From assembly GCA_028554645.1 (NCBI GenBank), contig JAQOOI010000053.1, positions 248,001-312,000 of the forward strand: DNA of 64,000 nt, read 5' to 3'. The position numbers and the translations under genes are program-made. Positions 1 to 11,595 of the stretch are shown here, in pieces; positions within the stretch are counted from its first letter, which is position 1; the number at the start of each line of letters is the position of its first letter. The stretch is from Omphalotus guepiniiformis (Eukaryota; Basidiomycota; Agaricomycetes; Agaricales; Omphalotaceae). Below the pieces are notes generated by a model. The model saw only the letters and a program-made list of their open reading frames with translations, ran no database searches and was not told where the DNA came from.

Positions 1-908
1 GGCGAACTAAGGAGGCACAACTTCGTAAGCGGTGTCAAGGTCAAAGAAGAGAAGAGACCTACGAATCGGGAAAGAATCGACGAGGAAAGCACCGGGGATG
101 ATGAGTTCTGAGAAGTCATGATCGCCCTGCTCTGCAATCTGAAGTAGAGGATCATTCTCCTCAGCGACGAGGTGGCCATGCGAGATCTCGAATGTAATGC
201 AAGCGATGGTCCTAAATGCACGCATCAGTAAAGCCTTTGTACTGTTAGAGCGCTTGATTTACCTCCTGATGTGGTGGAGGAACTTCTCCGGTGTTTGCAG
301 CAATCGAGATACCAACTCATGGACATGTTCCGCTTCAAGAGGTTGCCAGTCCTGAATTCGACGAGGAGTCAAGATTTCGGCAAGGAGTTTACGGTATTCA
401 CGATGTTGTGGGCCATATGCGCTTAGTGGAGGGCAGTCACCATATCCGGCTCTACGAAGTCTCATTCAGGGGGCATTATACAAGCGAAAACGGGACATAT
501 ACTTACAACTCTGAAGCCATCATTATATGCGGACGATCAGAGTAATTCGCGCTTCGGCGGTCAAGGAGATCGAACACGGCTTTGGCGGAGTTAAGGATAA
601 TCATAGGCTGCCCGAGTGCTGAGAGATAGACAACATCGCCTGAAGAGAATGGGTATCTGATGAGCCTGAGTACATCACTGTCGCCGATAGGGCTTCTTAC
701 CGAATTCTTTCCCCCATTGCACGTATTTCAGCCAAGGCTGTTCGGTAGGTATGTCCAGGGCATTCCCTATAAAGGGCAGCCCTTTCGGACCAGGAGGTAG
801 TAGTTGTCGTCGGCGCTTTTCTTCGCGCCAAATCAACACAACCGAAAGAAGGATAAGTAAAATGAGTAAATGAGAGACTAAATCAGTTGGTGAAAAGAGC
901 CCTGACAT
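1..908 (-). CDS. Cytochrome P450, N-terminal part (cut by window edge)
   Basis: A haem monooxygenase of the endoplasmic reticulum membrane; substrate unknown. The start at 908 gives a hydrophobic anchor (residues about 10-27, LVSHLLILLILLSVVLIW), a basic stretch, then the proline hinge PPGPKGLPFIGN (about 38-49), all typical of microsomal P450s. Exon 1 (701-908) is spliced over a 61-nt intron to 540-639, which encodes the conserved stretch GDVVYLSALGQPMIILNS. Later exons carry AYGPQHREYRKLLAEILTP, which corresponds to the helix C region, and SHGHLVAEENDPL with PGAFLVDSFP. The oxygen-binding helix I, ExxR and haem-cysteine regions would lie to the left of base 1 and are not visible, so whether the enzyme is functional cannot be judged. 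It resembles the large fungal CYP families often called O-methylsterigmatocystin oxidoreductase-like, a label that says little about substrate. Confidence 0.85.
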
Positions 909-2578
909 CTTGGGCTCTTCGGGATAAATATCGACAAGGATATTGTGGTGAGGGAAAACAGGAAAGCAGATCTTGGAAGCAGACCTCCTTTAACGAAGCT
1001 TCTTAAGTATAGCAAATAGGACACTCACCCAACGGGTCTGAGGTGAGAGAAAGTGCCGTAAATGATATGTTGTCCGATCAACTTCCAGAGAAGACTTGAT
1101 ATGACATGTGGCGACGAACACTAACAGAAAACATCGGCAAAAAAGCACAGCGGTTCAGAAACTCCCAGTCCAGAGTATCCCATAGCAAGCGACACGTGTC
1201 GAAGAAGCAAATGGTAAAACGTTAAAATTGATGCGACAGAGGTGGACAGGTAAGATGCACATCATAAACCTCCTAGAGACATTGTTTTCTCGAATAGGAT
1301 TTACCTTTTTATCGATGGAAGAGGCAATCCTGTAGACCCACAAAAAGGCGTTCAGGCGTGGAAATAAATTTTAAACTCCGTTCGGCAGAATACGGCGCCG
1401 GGCGCTCTGGACTGTGGCGTTCGTTGTAATGCTCTGACCCTGACGTTCATCATGTACCGCCGCCGCCGGCGCTACGAAATTACAACCTCGGGGGGCGAGA
1501 AAATGGTATCCGAACCGCAGGTTACTGGAATGTCTAATAAAAGGCACTCAAATTCAGTGTTCACGGTTAGTGGTCCTTAACTACACTGTCTAAGGAATCT
1601 CGACGCGTCTTAGTCCGTCTACCTGCTGGCGAATACTCGAGCTGACCAGCGAGATGTTGATTCCGAATCCTGCGTAGCTAGAGCTTGAAAGTCCCAGTCA
1701 AGACCCGCAGCTGTGTGACCTAGTACTGAACAGTGAAGGAGCTACGGTGAAGTGGGCAGAGATGGGTAGCGGCTATCAAACGTGGAGGCGATAACTCCGG
1801 CGCCGATTTCTGATGAACCTGGCTTCCTCGAAAGCGTCGAGTAAGTTTCAATGAGACCTACCCAACCGCCCTTCCGTGATCTCACAGACTCACTTTCCTG
1901 ACTTCCAGTTCGTCTTATAAGACCTACAAATTGCTGGAGCCTCGGCGCTTTCCCAGTAACTTGGTTTTTACACGAGCGTGGCCTTTTTCATATGACACTT
2001 CAGGCCGTGATAGCTGACGCGGACGGGTTAAGGGTGTAACAAGTAGAATGAACCGAAGCGTGGCACTTACAATGTCAGTGTGCCTCCCTTAGGTATCGAC
2101 GGTGGATTCAGCGGCTGAACTCATTTCCCTTGCTCTTAATACGCGTCGATCGCGCACAAAAATATCGATTTATTCAGAGACTTCTAGTTGCACTCCATCG
2201 CGAAAACGGTACTGAAATATCGGTACTTGTTCAAAAATACAAAGTAGTGTCTATAAACGCTGATTTCGAAGAACATCAGATTCATATCAAGATGACCCTT
2301 AGAAACGGGATGAACGAACCTGACCTAAATTAGAAGAAGGTGCCAGCTGTGCCAACCTCGCCTCGCGCCAGCCAGTACTATATCCAAAGTCAGTCATAAA
2401 GCCGTGTTCTCATGGGTTGGCACAGTCAATGAAGTTCTCGTCAGCTTTACAGCATCCCTTCTCTTCGAACATGTCGTAAATTCGGCACATCTTCCGGACG
2501 TCGAATACAAAGGCTTTATTTTAACATTCCCCCTTGTCAGTTGACCTCCTTCCCCTCTGTACTGTACTGCACACGACA
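909..2578. other. Gene-free stretch upstream of the P450
   Basis: About 1.7 kb between the divergently oriented P450 and DUF6534 genes. It should contain both promoters. Reading frames here are short and carry no family motif; a frame at 2130-2333 has no recognisable domain. I see no tRNA, repeat or clear TATA box. Confidence 0.5.
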
Positions 2579-4768
2579 ATGAGTGATTCAACCGGTACAC
2601 TCGCGTCCTTCACTTCACCCAACAATACTGTGAGTCGAAAACGCGTACTAGATGCTTCTTGGAACTTCTATTGACATCACTATTGCTGGCGGGGCGGTCA
2701 CAGATGGGAGCTTTGTTCATTGGTGTATTGTGAGTTTTACTTGATTCTTATGCTTGCGATTTGAGTTGACTGAAATATGTATAATCGTACAGTTTATCTG
2801 CCGTGTACGCTCTTCCTCCCTCATTACCGTTTTCTTTCCTTCCTCATGGCCTCCGCAGACTCTGGGGTATTAGTACGATGCAGGTTTATGAATACTTCAC
2901 GGCGAGTGACTCTTGGTTCAGAATTCATTTCGCTGGCTCACATGAATACGCCAGCACTACTACAATAGCGATGACCCGGCTTGGATCAAGCTGATGGTAA
3001 GTCCAACGTTCCATCGTGATCCATCATGACGGTTTTCACTCTGATCCATTTCACCTTTTCAGGTGACAGCAGTATAGTCAGTGCAAGTTTTCAATCTCCC
3101 TCTTGTCTTTCTGACAACTCGCACAGTGCTCTTGACACCGCAGACCAAATTTTCATGTGCCATGTTCTGTACACCTACCTCATCTCCCACTTCGCGAACC
3201 CAACCTTCCTCACCGTCCTCATTTGGTACGTTGTTATTTTGTTATATTACGCCGTTGTTATCGAATTAGACCGAGGTATTGATGTTTTTTTTACCCCATT
3301 CAGGAGTTTTCCGGTAAGTTAATGCCTCCCATTCCGAAGTGTGTGGAGATTTGGTAATTAATCATGCAACCCCCATGGAATATCAGGTGGTAGTTTTATT
3401 ATCGGTGAGTTCTCCGTTACCAAACTCTTTCAGGTGCCTTCGAACCTTGTACTCATTAAATGTTCAGACCCTCATTGGGCTCATTGTGCAAGCGTTAGTG
3501 ATATTTACTTTGGCCTTGACATGGGACAAAGTCTGATAGAATCTCGTTTAGGTTCTTTACCTGGCGGGTGTGGAAATGTCTGTCCTTTTCGCCCTTGCGC
3601 CCCGCTTGATCGCATTTTTCTGATCATCTTTCGTTCACAGTTAGCAAGAAGAATCCGGTCGTTATACTCCTTGTAAATTTGCAGCCCCTTCTTTATATCA
3701 AAAAAGCAACCAAGTTCTTAACGTGTTCTGTTTGCAGATTCTCATGACTCTCGGGAACTTCGGAGTTGCACTCGGTAAGAATCCTGATTTCATGCTAAGC
3801 TCGTCCTATGTCAATGGTCTAATGCATCCACATAGCATATTTCGTCAGAAGGTATTCTTGAATTCTTTCAAGAGAGAACAAGTTTTGACCCATGGTGTAT
3901 TCAGTTTGTCAATCAAGAGCTTCATGGAACTTCCTGAAATCGATGTGAGTAACTAATTTGACTTGTCTGAGGCGCGTAAGCATGTAACTAACCTCGAGAG
4001 CAGAGCTTATCCAAGTCAATGAACGCAATTGGTGCTGCTACAGATGTTGCAATTAGCGCCGCGTTGGTGTTCTGGCTACAGACAGCAAAGACGGGAGCAC
4101 CTGCACCGTAAGAAGATCCTTTCATGCTAGCGCGGAGGATAACGCTGAGAATCTTTTAACCCCAGATCGAATGCCATAATGAATCGACTCATATTCTTCT
4201 GCTTGAACACTGGCCTCCTTAGCACTGCCTGCGCCCTTCTATCATTGATCTTCATTTGTTATTCGGGTTCATGCTACATCCTTCGATAGTCTGACGATGC
4301 CATACAATCTTAGATTTGTGTCCTTCCAAATACCTTCATCTACATGACATTTTACTGCATGTTGGGTCGTGGTAAATCTATCTGCTTCTAGACCAAACGA
4401 TATCGCTAACCTTAGCCTGCCTCAGTATACACAAACTCTATTCTAGCATCGTATGTGGTGTTTTCGTGACGAAAGGGTTGTGAGCTGAATCCCCTTTCTA
4501 CAGACTGAATGCAAGATCGAGGATCAGGGCGGAGCGAGAAGCAGGATTAGCAGGATTCTCATTATCAAGCAACGGAAACGTCGAATTCTCAAGCCCGAAG
4601 CAAAGCATTCCCGTACGAATCTCCGTGCGTATCTTTTCGAAAAACTTCTCCTCAAAGCTGATTTGGAATCATGTTCCCGTCTAACAGCGCCATATCACGA
4701 TCAGCAAGGATGTCGAGTCTCACACTGACTACGAGATGAAGGAAAGTATCGTATCACTCCCTGAGTGA
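2579..4768 (+). CDS. DUF6534 family multi-span membrane protein
   Basis: A polytopic membrane protein of the DUF6534 family, which is abundant in Agaricomycetes and has no established function. The gene is split into many small exons. Family landmarks appear in order: LLGTSIDI near 2655, LWGISTMQVYEYF near 2860, HVLYTYLISHFANPTFLTVL near 3165-3220, TLIGLIVQA spliced to FFTWRVWK near 3475-3580, SKKNPVVILL spliced to ILMTLGNFGVALG near 3640-3775, LSKSMNAIGAATDVAISAALVFWL near 4015, and NRLIFFCLNTGLLSTACALL near 4180. The C-terminal exon NARSRIRAEREAG is a typical cytoplasmic tail. A final intron (from about 4622) joins a tail ending HTDYEMKESIVSLPE, with stop at 4766-4768. The true start is uncertain: ATG at 2579 with a first intron, or ATG at 2652. 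The protein is probably in the plasma or an internal membrane. Confidence 0.75.
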
Positions 4769-5695
4769 ACCCATCTGCTCTTGTGCTGACTCGAAGGATC
4801 TATTAGCCAGTAAACAGTGTCGCTTAACGAAAGAAAGAAAAAACAGATCATCTGTGATGATAATGTACCCTGGAGCCCCAAAACGATCTATCGTCCGTTT
4901 ATGAATGGACTTAACTACACGTTCGTTAATCACCTGTAATTCTTTTAGTATACACACTATATATACCCCCGGATTTAGTGTTTCACAGAAGTAGTGGTAT
5001 TGATTGTGTCGTCTAATGTCGGTGAAATGTCTAGAGCGAAGGCCTAAGCTTGAGCTTAAGGGTTTAAAGCGAATTGACGATGAGTCGAGATACCGCTGGA
5101 CTGTGTCGCTTAATGTCGGTGAAGTGTCTAGAGAGAAGGCCTAAGCTTAAGCTTAAGGGTTTAAAGCGGTTGGAATTGACGATAAGTCGGGATACCGTTG
5201 GGTTGGGAGACAAGGCATGGGCTCCAGGGTGGTCGCGATTGTTCTTCAAGAGTCTTCTTCTCCTCAGCTTTACATCTTATATATTATAAGCTACAGCTCA
5301 GCTCGAAGATTCTCCGAGGGCTATTTAAGCCACATATTGAAGCAATATTGAAGCTTGGAAGGCTTTCGGCGTTTATAGCCACGTGACCGGTCTCGCTTGA
5401 GCGCTACCGAGCCCAACCTTCTTCCAGGCTTCCAAGAAACCCGAATCGTCTTCGTTAAGCCCGTCATGTCGTTCCTTACATTGATTCATTTCGAACATCA
5501 AAAATCTCAAGCGGACCGTGCAAGCTTTCAAAAAAGGTCAGTTGATCCAAAGTTATTCCTTTTGCTTCGCACCTGCGATCATTTGACGAGGTTTCCCCGG
5601 TCAGATTGAGCCTCGACTTGGAATTCTATATGTTCCTTCAGGATTGTTCATTTGGGATAAATACCAATCATGATGAAAAGATATGACTCGTTACA
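4769..5695. other. Intergenic region with tandem duplication
   Basis: No gene is recognised. The stretch holds the tandem repeat described at 5006-5203 and then the presumed promoter of the GH1 gene. An AT-rich TATA-like GGATAAATA lies about 40 bases before the GH1 start. Confidence 0.5.
5006..5203. repeat. Tandem direct repeat, two units of about 100 bp
   Basis: Unit A (about 5006-5101) and unit B (about 5102-5203) both begin TGTGTCG, then TAATGTCGGTGAA, then GGCCTAAGCTTnAGCTTAAG and GGGTTTAAAGCG, and end in AATTGACGAT followed by a near-identical GAGATACC/GGGATACC. Unit B has a 6-base insertion (GTTGGA-like) plus a handful of substitutions. Each unit contains a small AAGCTTnAGCTT near-palindrome. 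No coding or mobile-element signature is seen. Confidence 0.8.
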
Positions 5696-8633
5696 ATGTT
5701 TCTCTTACTTTTTGCTTCTGTGCTTCATTTTACCCTCGGTTTTGGTCAAGACTCGGAACTTGCGTCGCAGTCACCTTCCCGAGTCTCGTCAGCGATACCC
5801 GCCTCAAGTACAGCTGCTTCGACCCTCCATGTCTCCAGCTCCTCATCGGCGACGCTATTGAGTCCAACTATTGTCCTACCCACATGCATTCCATCCACGA
5901 ATTTGCCTACTGCGGGTGCTTCTTTTCCTCCTGTAGGCTCCATTTCTAGGGATTACTCTGAACATGGTCTTTCAGAGCTCTGGGATGTGGTGAGTAATTA
6001 CCGAACAACACGGAATCTCAAACGAACTAAACTGGCTTCACGTACAATCTCTCAGGTTGGACCAGTGACCGCACCGCCGTTTACTACAACAGTTGAGCCT
6101 ACCGGGCCCGTTGCTCTCCCTTCCTCACCTCCAGCTCTCTATCCGTCGTGGTTCGCACCTGAACCCAAGGATATTCTTCCTGACCTCAAACTCCCAGAAG
6201 GGTTCTTGATGGGTGTTGCAACGGCTGCGTATCAGGTTGAAGGTGCAGCGAAAAATGAAGGAAAAGCACCGTCAATGTGGGATTGGTGCGATTTACGACT
6301 CTATATTTGTGTTTCGCATTTGCATGAGGGCTGATGAACTTGTTGATCAGGGCCACCCGTCAACCTGGTGCAGTGCTTGATAATACGACTGGTCAGTGGT
6401 GATTCTGCGGAACATGCCTTAGATGTTTATCGTCGACTTACGTGACTGTTAGCTGATGTCGTCGACCTGCAATATTATCTGTATAAGACCGATGTGGACA
6501 GGCTTGCTGCTCTCGGCTTGAATGCGCATTCGTTTTCGTGAGTAAAAGGTCATACTACATCGTTTCTTAAGCACTTACAATGTCTGTCTTTCTTGAGGCT
6601 ATCATGGGCGAGGATCTTACCATTTGGTGCTGCAGGATCACCTGTGAATCAACAAGGAGTGGACCACTACAGAGATCGTTAGTGTGTTCGCTGAATCCTT
6701 CCGAATATGGTCTCTAACTGCATCACACAAAGTCATTGATTATCATATAAAAGCTAACGTTACTCCAGTGGTAACTTTGTGTAAGGTTGATTCTACGCTC
6801 CGAGAAATTGACATCTGACGTTCGATACAGTTCACTGGGACACCCCTCTTGCTTTACAAGCGTATTATGGTGGATTTACTTCAGAGAAAATTGTTGATGA
6901 TTATGTCAAGTAAGTAAAATGGCTCGAGTGTGGACTCCTTCTCCTGATGAGGTTATATTTTAGTTATGCAAAGACGGTTTTTGCTGCATACAACGGCACT
7001 GTCAAAACCTGGTACGCTCAAACTCACGTGCAGTGTATGACAACATTTTGTCAATTTCTGTCTGTTTAGGTACACCTTCAATGAACCTCGGGTGTTTTGT
7101 AGTCAGATTGCGGGGTATCCATTCAGTAAGTATCGTACATCTCTGAGAAAATGGAAGTGTTGGCTCATGATTTACTTCGTAGATACAACCTTTGCACCGG
7201 GTGTCAATTCCACCACAGCGCCTTTCATATGTTCCTACCACGTTTGTGAGTAAACATTCTTCGACTCATGGTTGAGGGCGCAAAAACTGAGAATGGCTTT
7301 AAGTAAAGTCCCATTTAGGCGCCGTGAAAGGTTTGCTTATTCCTATTGAATACCTTATTAAATCTCAAAGCGACAACAGCTTTCAGGGAGATGAACATTG
7401 TAGGAGAGATTGCGTACAAAAATGACGACTATGTGTATGTGGTCTTGTTCTAACTATCGATCAACAATCTCTAAGCTGCGCTCGTAGTCCCATACCCTGG
7501 ACGAACAGTACAGAGGATATCGCCGCTTCAGAGAGGCATACCGCTTTCCAGATTGGCGTATTCGCAGATCCTGTCTTTAGCACGGGAGATTGGCCCAAGA
7601 TTTTAACCGACACACTTCCTCCGGATTTTCTTCCTCGGTTCACAGACGAAGAGAAAGCGGAATTGAAAGGTAATTCAACGCATTGACATTGGCAGTGCGA
7701 TCTTATGGTTCTTTTACCCCCTCCAGGTGCTGCCGATTTCTTTGCTGTCGATGCGTATCGGAGACAATACGTATCTGCACCTCCAGACGGACTCGCCGCT
7801 TGTGTGAACAATACTGCACATCCGCTGTGGCCTACATGTAATGTCGCTCAAGCTGCGGACACGAATGGATGGCAAGCGGGATGGTCTTCGGATCCTTTGA
7901 CGTCTTGGCTTCAGGGTACGCCTGTTACTCTGCGTGACTCTTTGAAGCAGTATTACCAGAGGTGGCCGAGTAAGAAGATGGTATGTTCCGCTTCTTCTTC
8001 TGCTATCATCGATTATCCTAGGGAGGGCTTATTCGTGCGGTGAACCCCCCGGGGCGTTTCATAGATCATTTCGGAATTTGGGTTTTCGGAACCATATGAA
8101 GGTGTAAGATCCCCGCCAGTGTTATCGGAGATTACAGAGGATGTTGCTAGAACCAGTACGTCCCATTGTCGTGATGAAGTGTGTGTTCGCTTTCTGAATC
8201 AGGAGATTAAAACTCGGGAAGATTATTTCATGACTTATCTAGGCCAAGTGCTGTTGTCGATTCACGAAGATAAGTTACCTATAGCAGGAACATTTGCGTG
8301 GGGTTAGGATTTTACCCTCAATTGATGTTTCTGTTCTTGACTTGAACTCTTTTTGTAGCTTTGCTCGACAATGCTGAATGGAATAGTGGGCTTAGTGCTC
8401 GGTATGTGTTTCACTCTTTCGTTACAGTCCCTTCCGAGTATACACATTGATTTCACTATCAAGGTTTGGTATACAATATGTAAACTATACCTCTCCCGAT
8501 CTCGAACGGGTGTATAAACGCTCTGCATTGTCTTTATGTGAGTGGATTCCGCATTGTCTAGATGACTTATCGTCCTTTCATCTTCTAACTATTCGCTATT
8601 GCAGCGGAGTTCTATAAAGCGCATAAGCAGTGA
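5696..8633 (+). CDS. Secreted glycoside hydrolase family 1 (beta-glucosidase-like)
   Basis: Predicted to hydrolyse beta-glucosides or related substrates outside the cell or in the secretory path. The start at 5696 gives a signal peptide ([17 protein letters not shown]), followed by roughly 130 residues rich in Ser, Thr, Pro and Ala, then the GH1 barrel from [20 protein letters not shown]. Later exons carry [64 protein letters not shown] and [18 protein letters not shown], whose Glu is the acid/base. Further on come [33 protein letters not shown] with the presumed nucleophile Glu, and [19 protein letters not shown] with [17 protein letters not shown]. The usual TENG nucleophile motif is ISEFG here, which I associate with a separate fungal GH1 subgroup. 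There are more than ten introns. The last exon ends YKAHKQ and the stop is 8631-8633. No frameshift was needed. Confidence 0.88.
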
Positions 8634-9109
8634 GAACTTGATTCTTGAGAGGAATGAGCGTTGTGTGTGGTATTTATACGAACTCGGAGATGGATGGGAG
8701 TGGAGTGAGTTAGTATCTATAAGCTTGTCTTAAAACTTCAGGCCTTCAGGCCTCAGGTCTTTATGGTGCTTGCATACAAGCGGACGCTCGAAGTCGATTG
8801 TGATTAGGGAACATTTGAGGGTACTCGGCGCTTGAAACTGTGCTGGGATGGTCAAACATCCTCTCCATATGATGTACATCAGCTATACATGCAATAACTC
8901 GGTGTTGAGTATAGTAGTACCCAAAACTTTGCCATAGGGGCTACTGCCGGGATGGGAAGCCATTGCCTGCCAGAGCCTAACATACGTCATGAGCACAGCA
9001 CAGTCACAACCAGTTACGCGAAACTGCAGTCCTTCCTCATACATTTTTCCTGGCACGCTAATGGGTGATAGCCCTATTAAATCACCACGATTCGTGAAAT
9101 TTGCGATAT
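8634..9109. other. Intergenic, GH1 to kinase
   Basis: About 475 bp with no recognised gene or RNA. It includes the 3' end of the GH1 transcript and the upstream region of the kinase. Nothing stands out. Confidence 0.5.
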
Positions 9110-11595
9110 ATGAAACAAGATACGCGTGTAGAACGTAGAAATCCGATCTTAGACCAACAGGCCTTCACGAAATCTGACCAGTTTCAAGAAGAATGTTTGG
9201 CCGAGGTCTCTGACGTTGTTGTCCGCATCATTTCAGGAAGCGTGCAAGAGCAGATTAAAAATGTGGAGGATGTAAAAGATGAGAAGGATGGATACCTACG
9301 CTCGGTGCAATTGCTGAATAGGATCGTGGATCTATTGAGTGCGTTATGTTTTCATTTCACTTTGTCAAGATTCTAATACTTGTCGTCTACATAGAACAAC
9401 ACGTACCTGAGGCATACGGAACAGGCGACGCGGTCATCTTCATAGCGAACCCGAATGACTTTCCTCGTCATCATCCTTGTGACTACCGTGTCCGTCCTGA
9501 TATCCTTGCGCTTCCGGAGCGTATTCAAGAACAGCTGCAAGCCACACCGTCTTCCATGCCATCCTGGCACCACTTGCTCTCCGTTGGCGAATGGAATGCC
9601 GGCTCGACAATCTCGGATGCGGACACTGGGCAAGAGCGAGAATATGTGGCATGCGCGACGCAGGCTCGCCCTGACAATCCGAGTGTTTTAGGCGTCATCA
9701 TGTGTCCTGGAGGCTACATTCTGAGCTGGGGTAGCCCTTGTGGTTATCTTGTTACAGAACAACTTGCGTTCGCGAATATCGCACCCCTCGTACGTTATGT
9801 ACACTCGTTGCAGGTGCGACCCAAAAGTATCGACTTTGCGGATCCAGCAAGGACGATAGTTCTGGATCACGACGTGAGTCTTCATGATGAACCACGCTGG
9901 CGAATCACGGACCCCTTGTATAAAATCGATAATCAGTCATTCTCCGTGGTATTTGTTGGGTTGCCATTCGGCCGTATGACGACTGTGTTCATCAGCGTGG
10001 ATGACGGGGGGTGTACGGTGATAAAGATAGTTTACATGCCGCATGGCAAATCTCAACGGGAGGGAGGGTTATTTGAAGCGTTGGGTGTTGATCCGCCTGG
10101 TTGGGCTATACGAAGGAATCCGACTCATGATGCTGCCGACTTTTCCCCCTCGTCCGCGCTGGACTTTAGGAGCTCATCTTTCACTTGGCGAACGAGAGTC
10201 TGGCTGGTGTTCGAAACCACCGGCGATGCATTCGAGAAATGTGATACTCTTTCAGAGGCAGTTGGGGTTATATACGATGTTTTAGAAGGTGAGTAGATGA
10301 TTTCATTGTCCACGCTTTAGAGTCACTCATTGTTATTCAGCCAACCGGTGGGCAATCGTGAAACGCCGCGTACTCCATCGCGATATCAGTCCACGCAATA
10401 TTCTTATTCACCCTAAGCCTCCGTCTATATCAACGGACGGTGCTTGTTTCATACAGGGTGTCTACGAAGGGTGCGTTGGTCAACCATATATCTATTGTAT
10501 TCTTCTATAAGCTATTTTGACAGAGTAACAAATTCTGCCTCGCTGTCAATACTCCATGACTTGGATAATGGTGTCAAGCTTCCTCCTTCAGATCTGTCGC
10601 TCAAAAAATTCCACGGATTGACTGGCAGCGATAGTCGCGAATTAAAAGCTCTCTCGGTAAGGCTATTCAGATGTTCTTCCTTCTGTATCTCACCAGCCTC
10701 AGGGAACGCCTATGTACATTGCTCGTGGACCCTCATTAGGCGAGTACAGACTCGCAATGTCAAGGACGTTTGGCGCCCTGCCCGAGATTACACCCTCTGA
10801 AGCCTCGAAGCTCTACGTAAAAGCCTATCCCAACGACACTTTCAGGAATATGCAGGGTTCAATTGGCCACTACGATGAAACCCTTCATGAAGAATGCGAG
10901 CAAGATCTATCGCACACTTTGAACTTGATTCAACGACCATGGCACGATGCAGAATCCGCAATGCTTGTCTTCTTGATCTTTCTTCTGCGGTGCAAACCTA
11001 TAGATTCCGATCCAGACACCGACGAGCAGCTTTATCCTATGCAGTCTACTTATCGTAGCCTCAGAGAAGCCACAATTGGCACCGTAACGGATTCGCGAAT
11101 GACTTTTCTTATACCTGAAAAGAAAGTTTGGAGCAAGATGTTACATGCTGGTCTAAGGCATGTTGTACCGTTTGTTTTACCTTTATGCAAGGCATTGGAG
11201 GTGGACTATGAATTCCTTATTCCCGCTCAAGGCGTTAATCGAGAGGTGGTGCTGCATGAGATTTTCCAGCGAATACTTTTTGGATTGTATTACAAGTTAC
11301 GGAAAGGAGAGGTTCAAGATGTGATGTTTGATACGTCCGTCCGACGTCCGATTGTCAAAAGCGATGATATCAAGACTGTGCAATCTGTCGACCTTCTCAG
11401 CTCGAGCAAGTATGGTAATGAGCGGTTGAAGCGTAAAGATGGACCGAGTATGTGTTTTCTTATTCTTTTCTTTACTTAAATCTCTGCTAATCACCTCCCT
11501 TACATCTAGATGACATTGCTCATTCACGTCGCAATAGACAGAGTCAGAAACGCCCTCGACTGGATAGTTCGACTTCATCGCAATCACATTCATGA
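9110..11595 (+). CDS. FunK1-type protein kinase
   Basis: A Ser/Thr-type kinase of the FunK1 family, a fungal family strongly expanded in mushrooms; substrates are unknown. Six exons give one frame of 738 residues: 9110-9338, 9395-10288, 10341-10470, 10524-10656, 10703-11447, 11510-11595. The large second exon holds the N-terminal lobe. Exon 3 has the catalytic loop VLHRDISPRNILIH (HRD aspartate present, conserved Asn present). Exon 4 has DLDNG in place of DFG, which is usual for FunK1. Exon 5 starts GTPMYIARG (activation-segment end) and contains RPWHDAESAMLVFLIF, the family's W-H-D-x-E-S signature. The C-terminus is basic (RRNRQSQKRPR) and serine-rich, so it could be a nuclear signal. The start is a judgement: an ATG at 9061 in another frame is also possible if there is an unrecognised intron. 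No defect is seen in the catalytic core. Confidence 0.85.
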
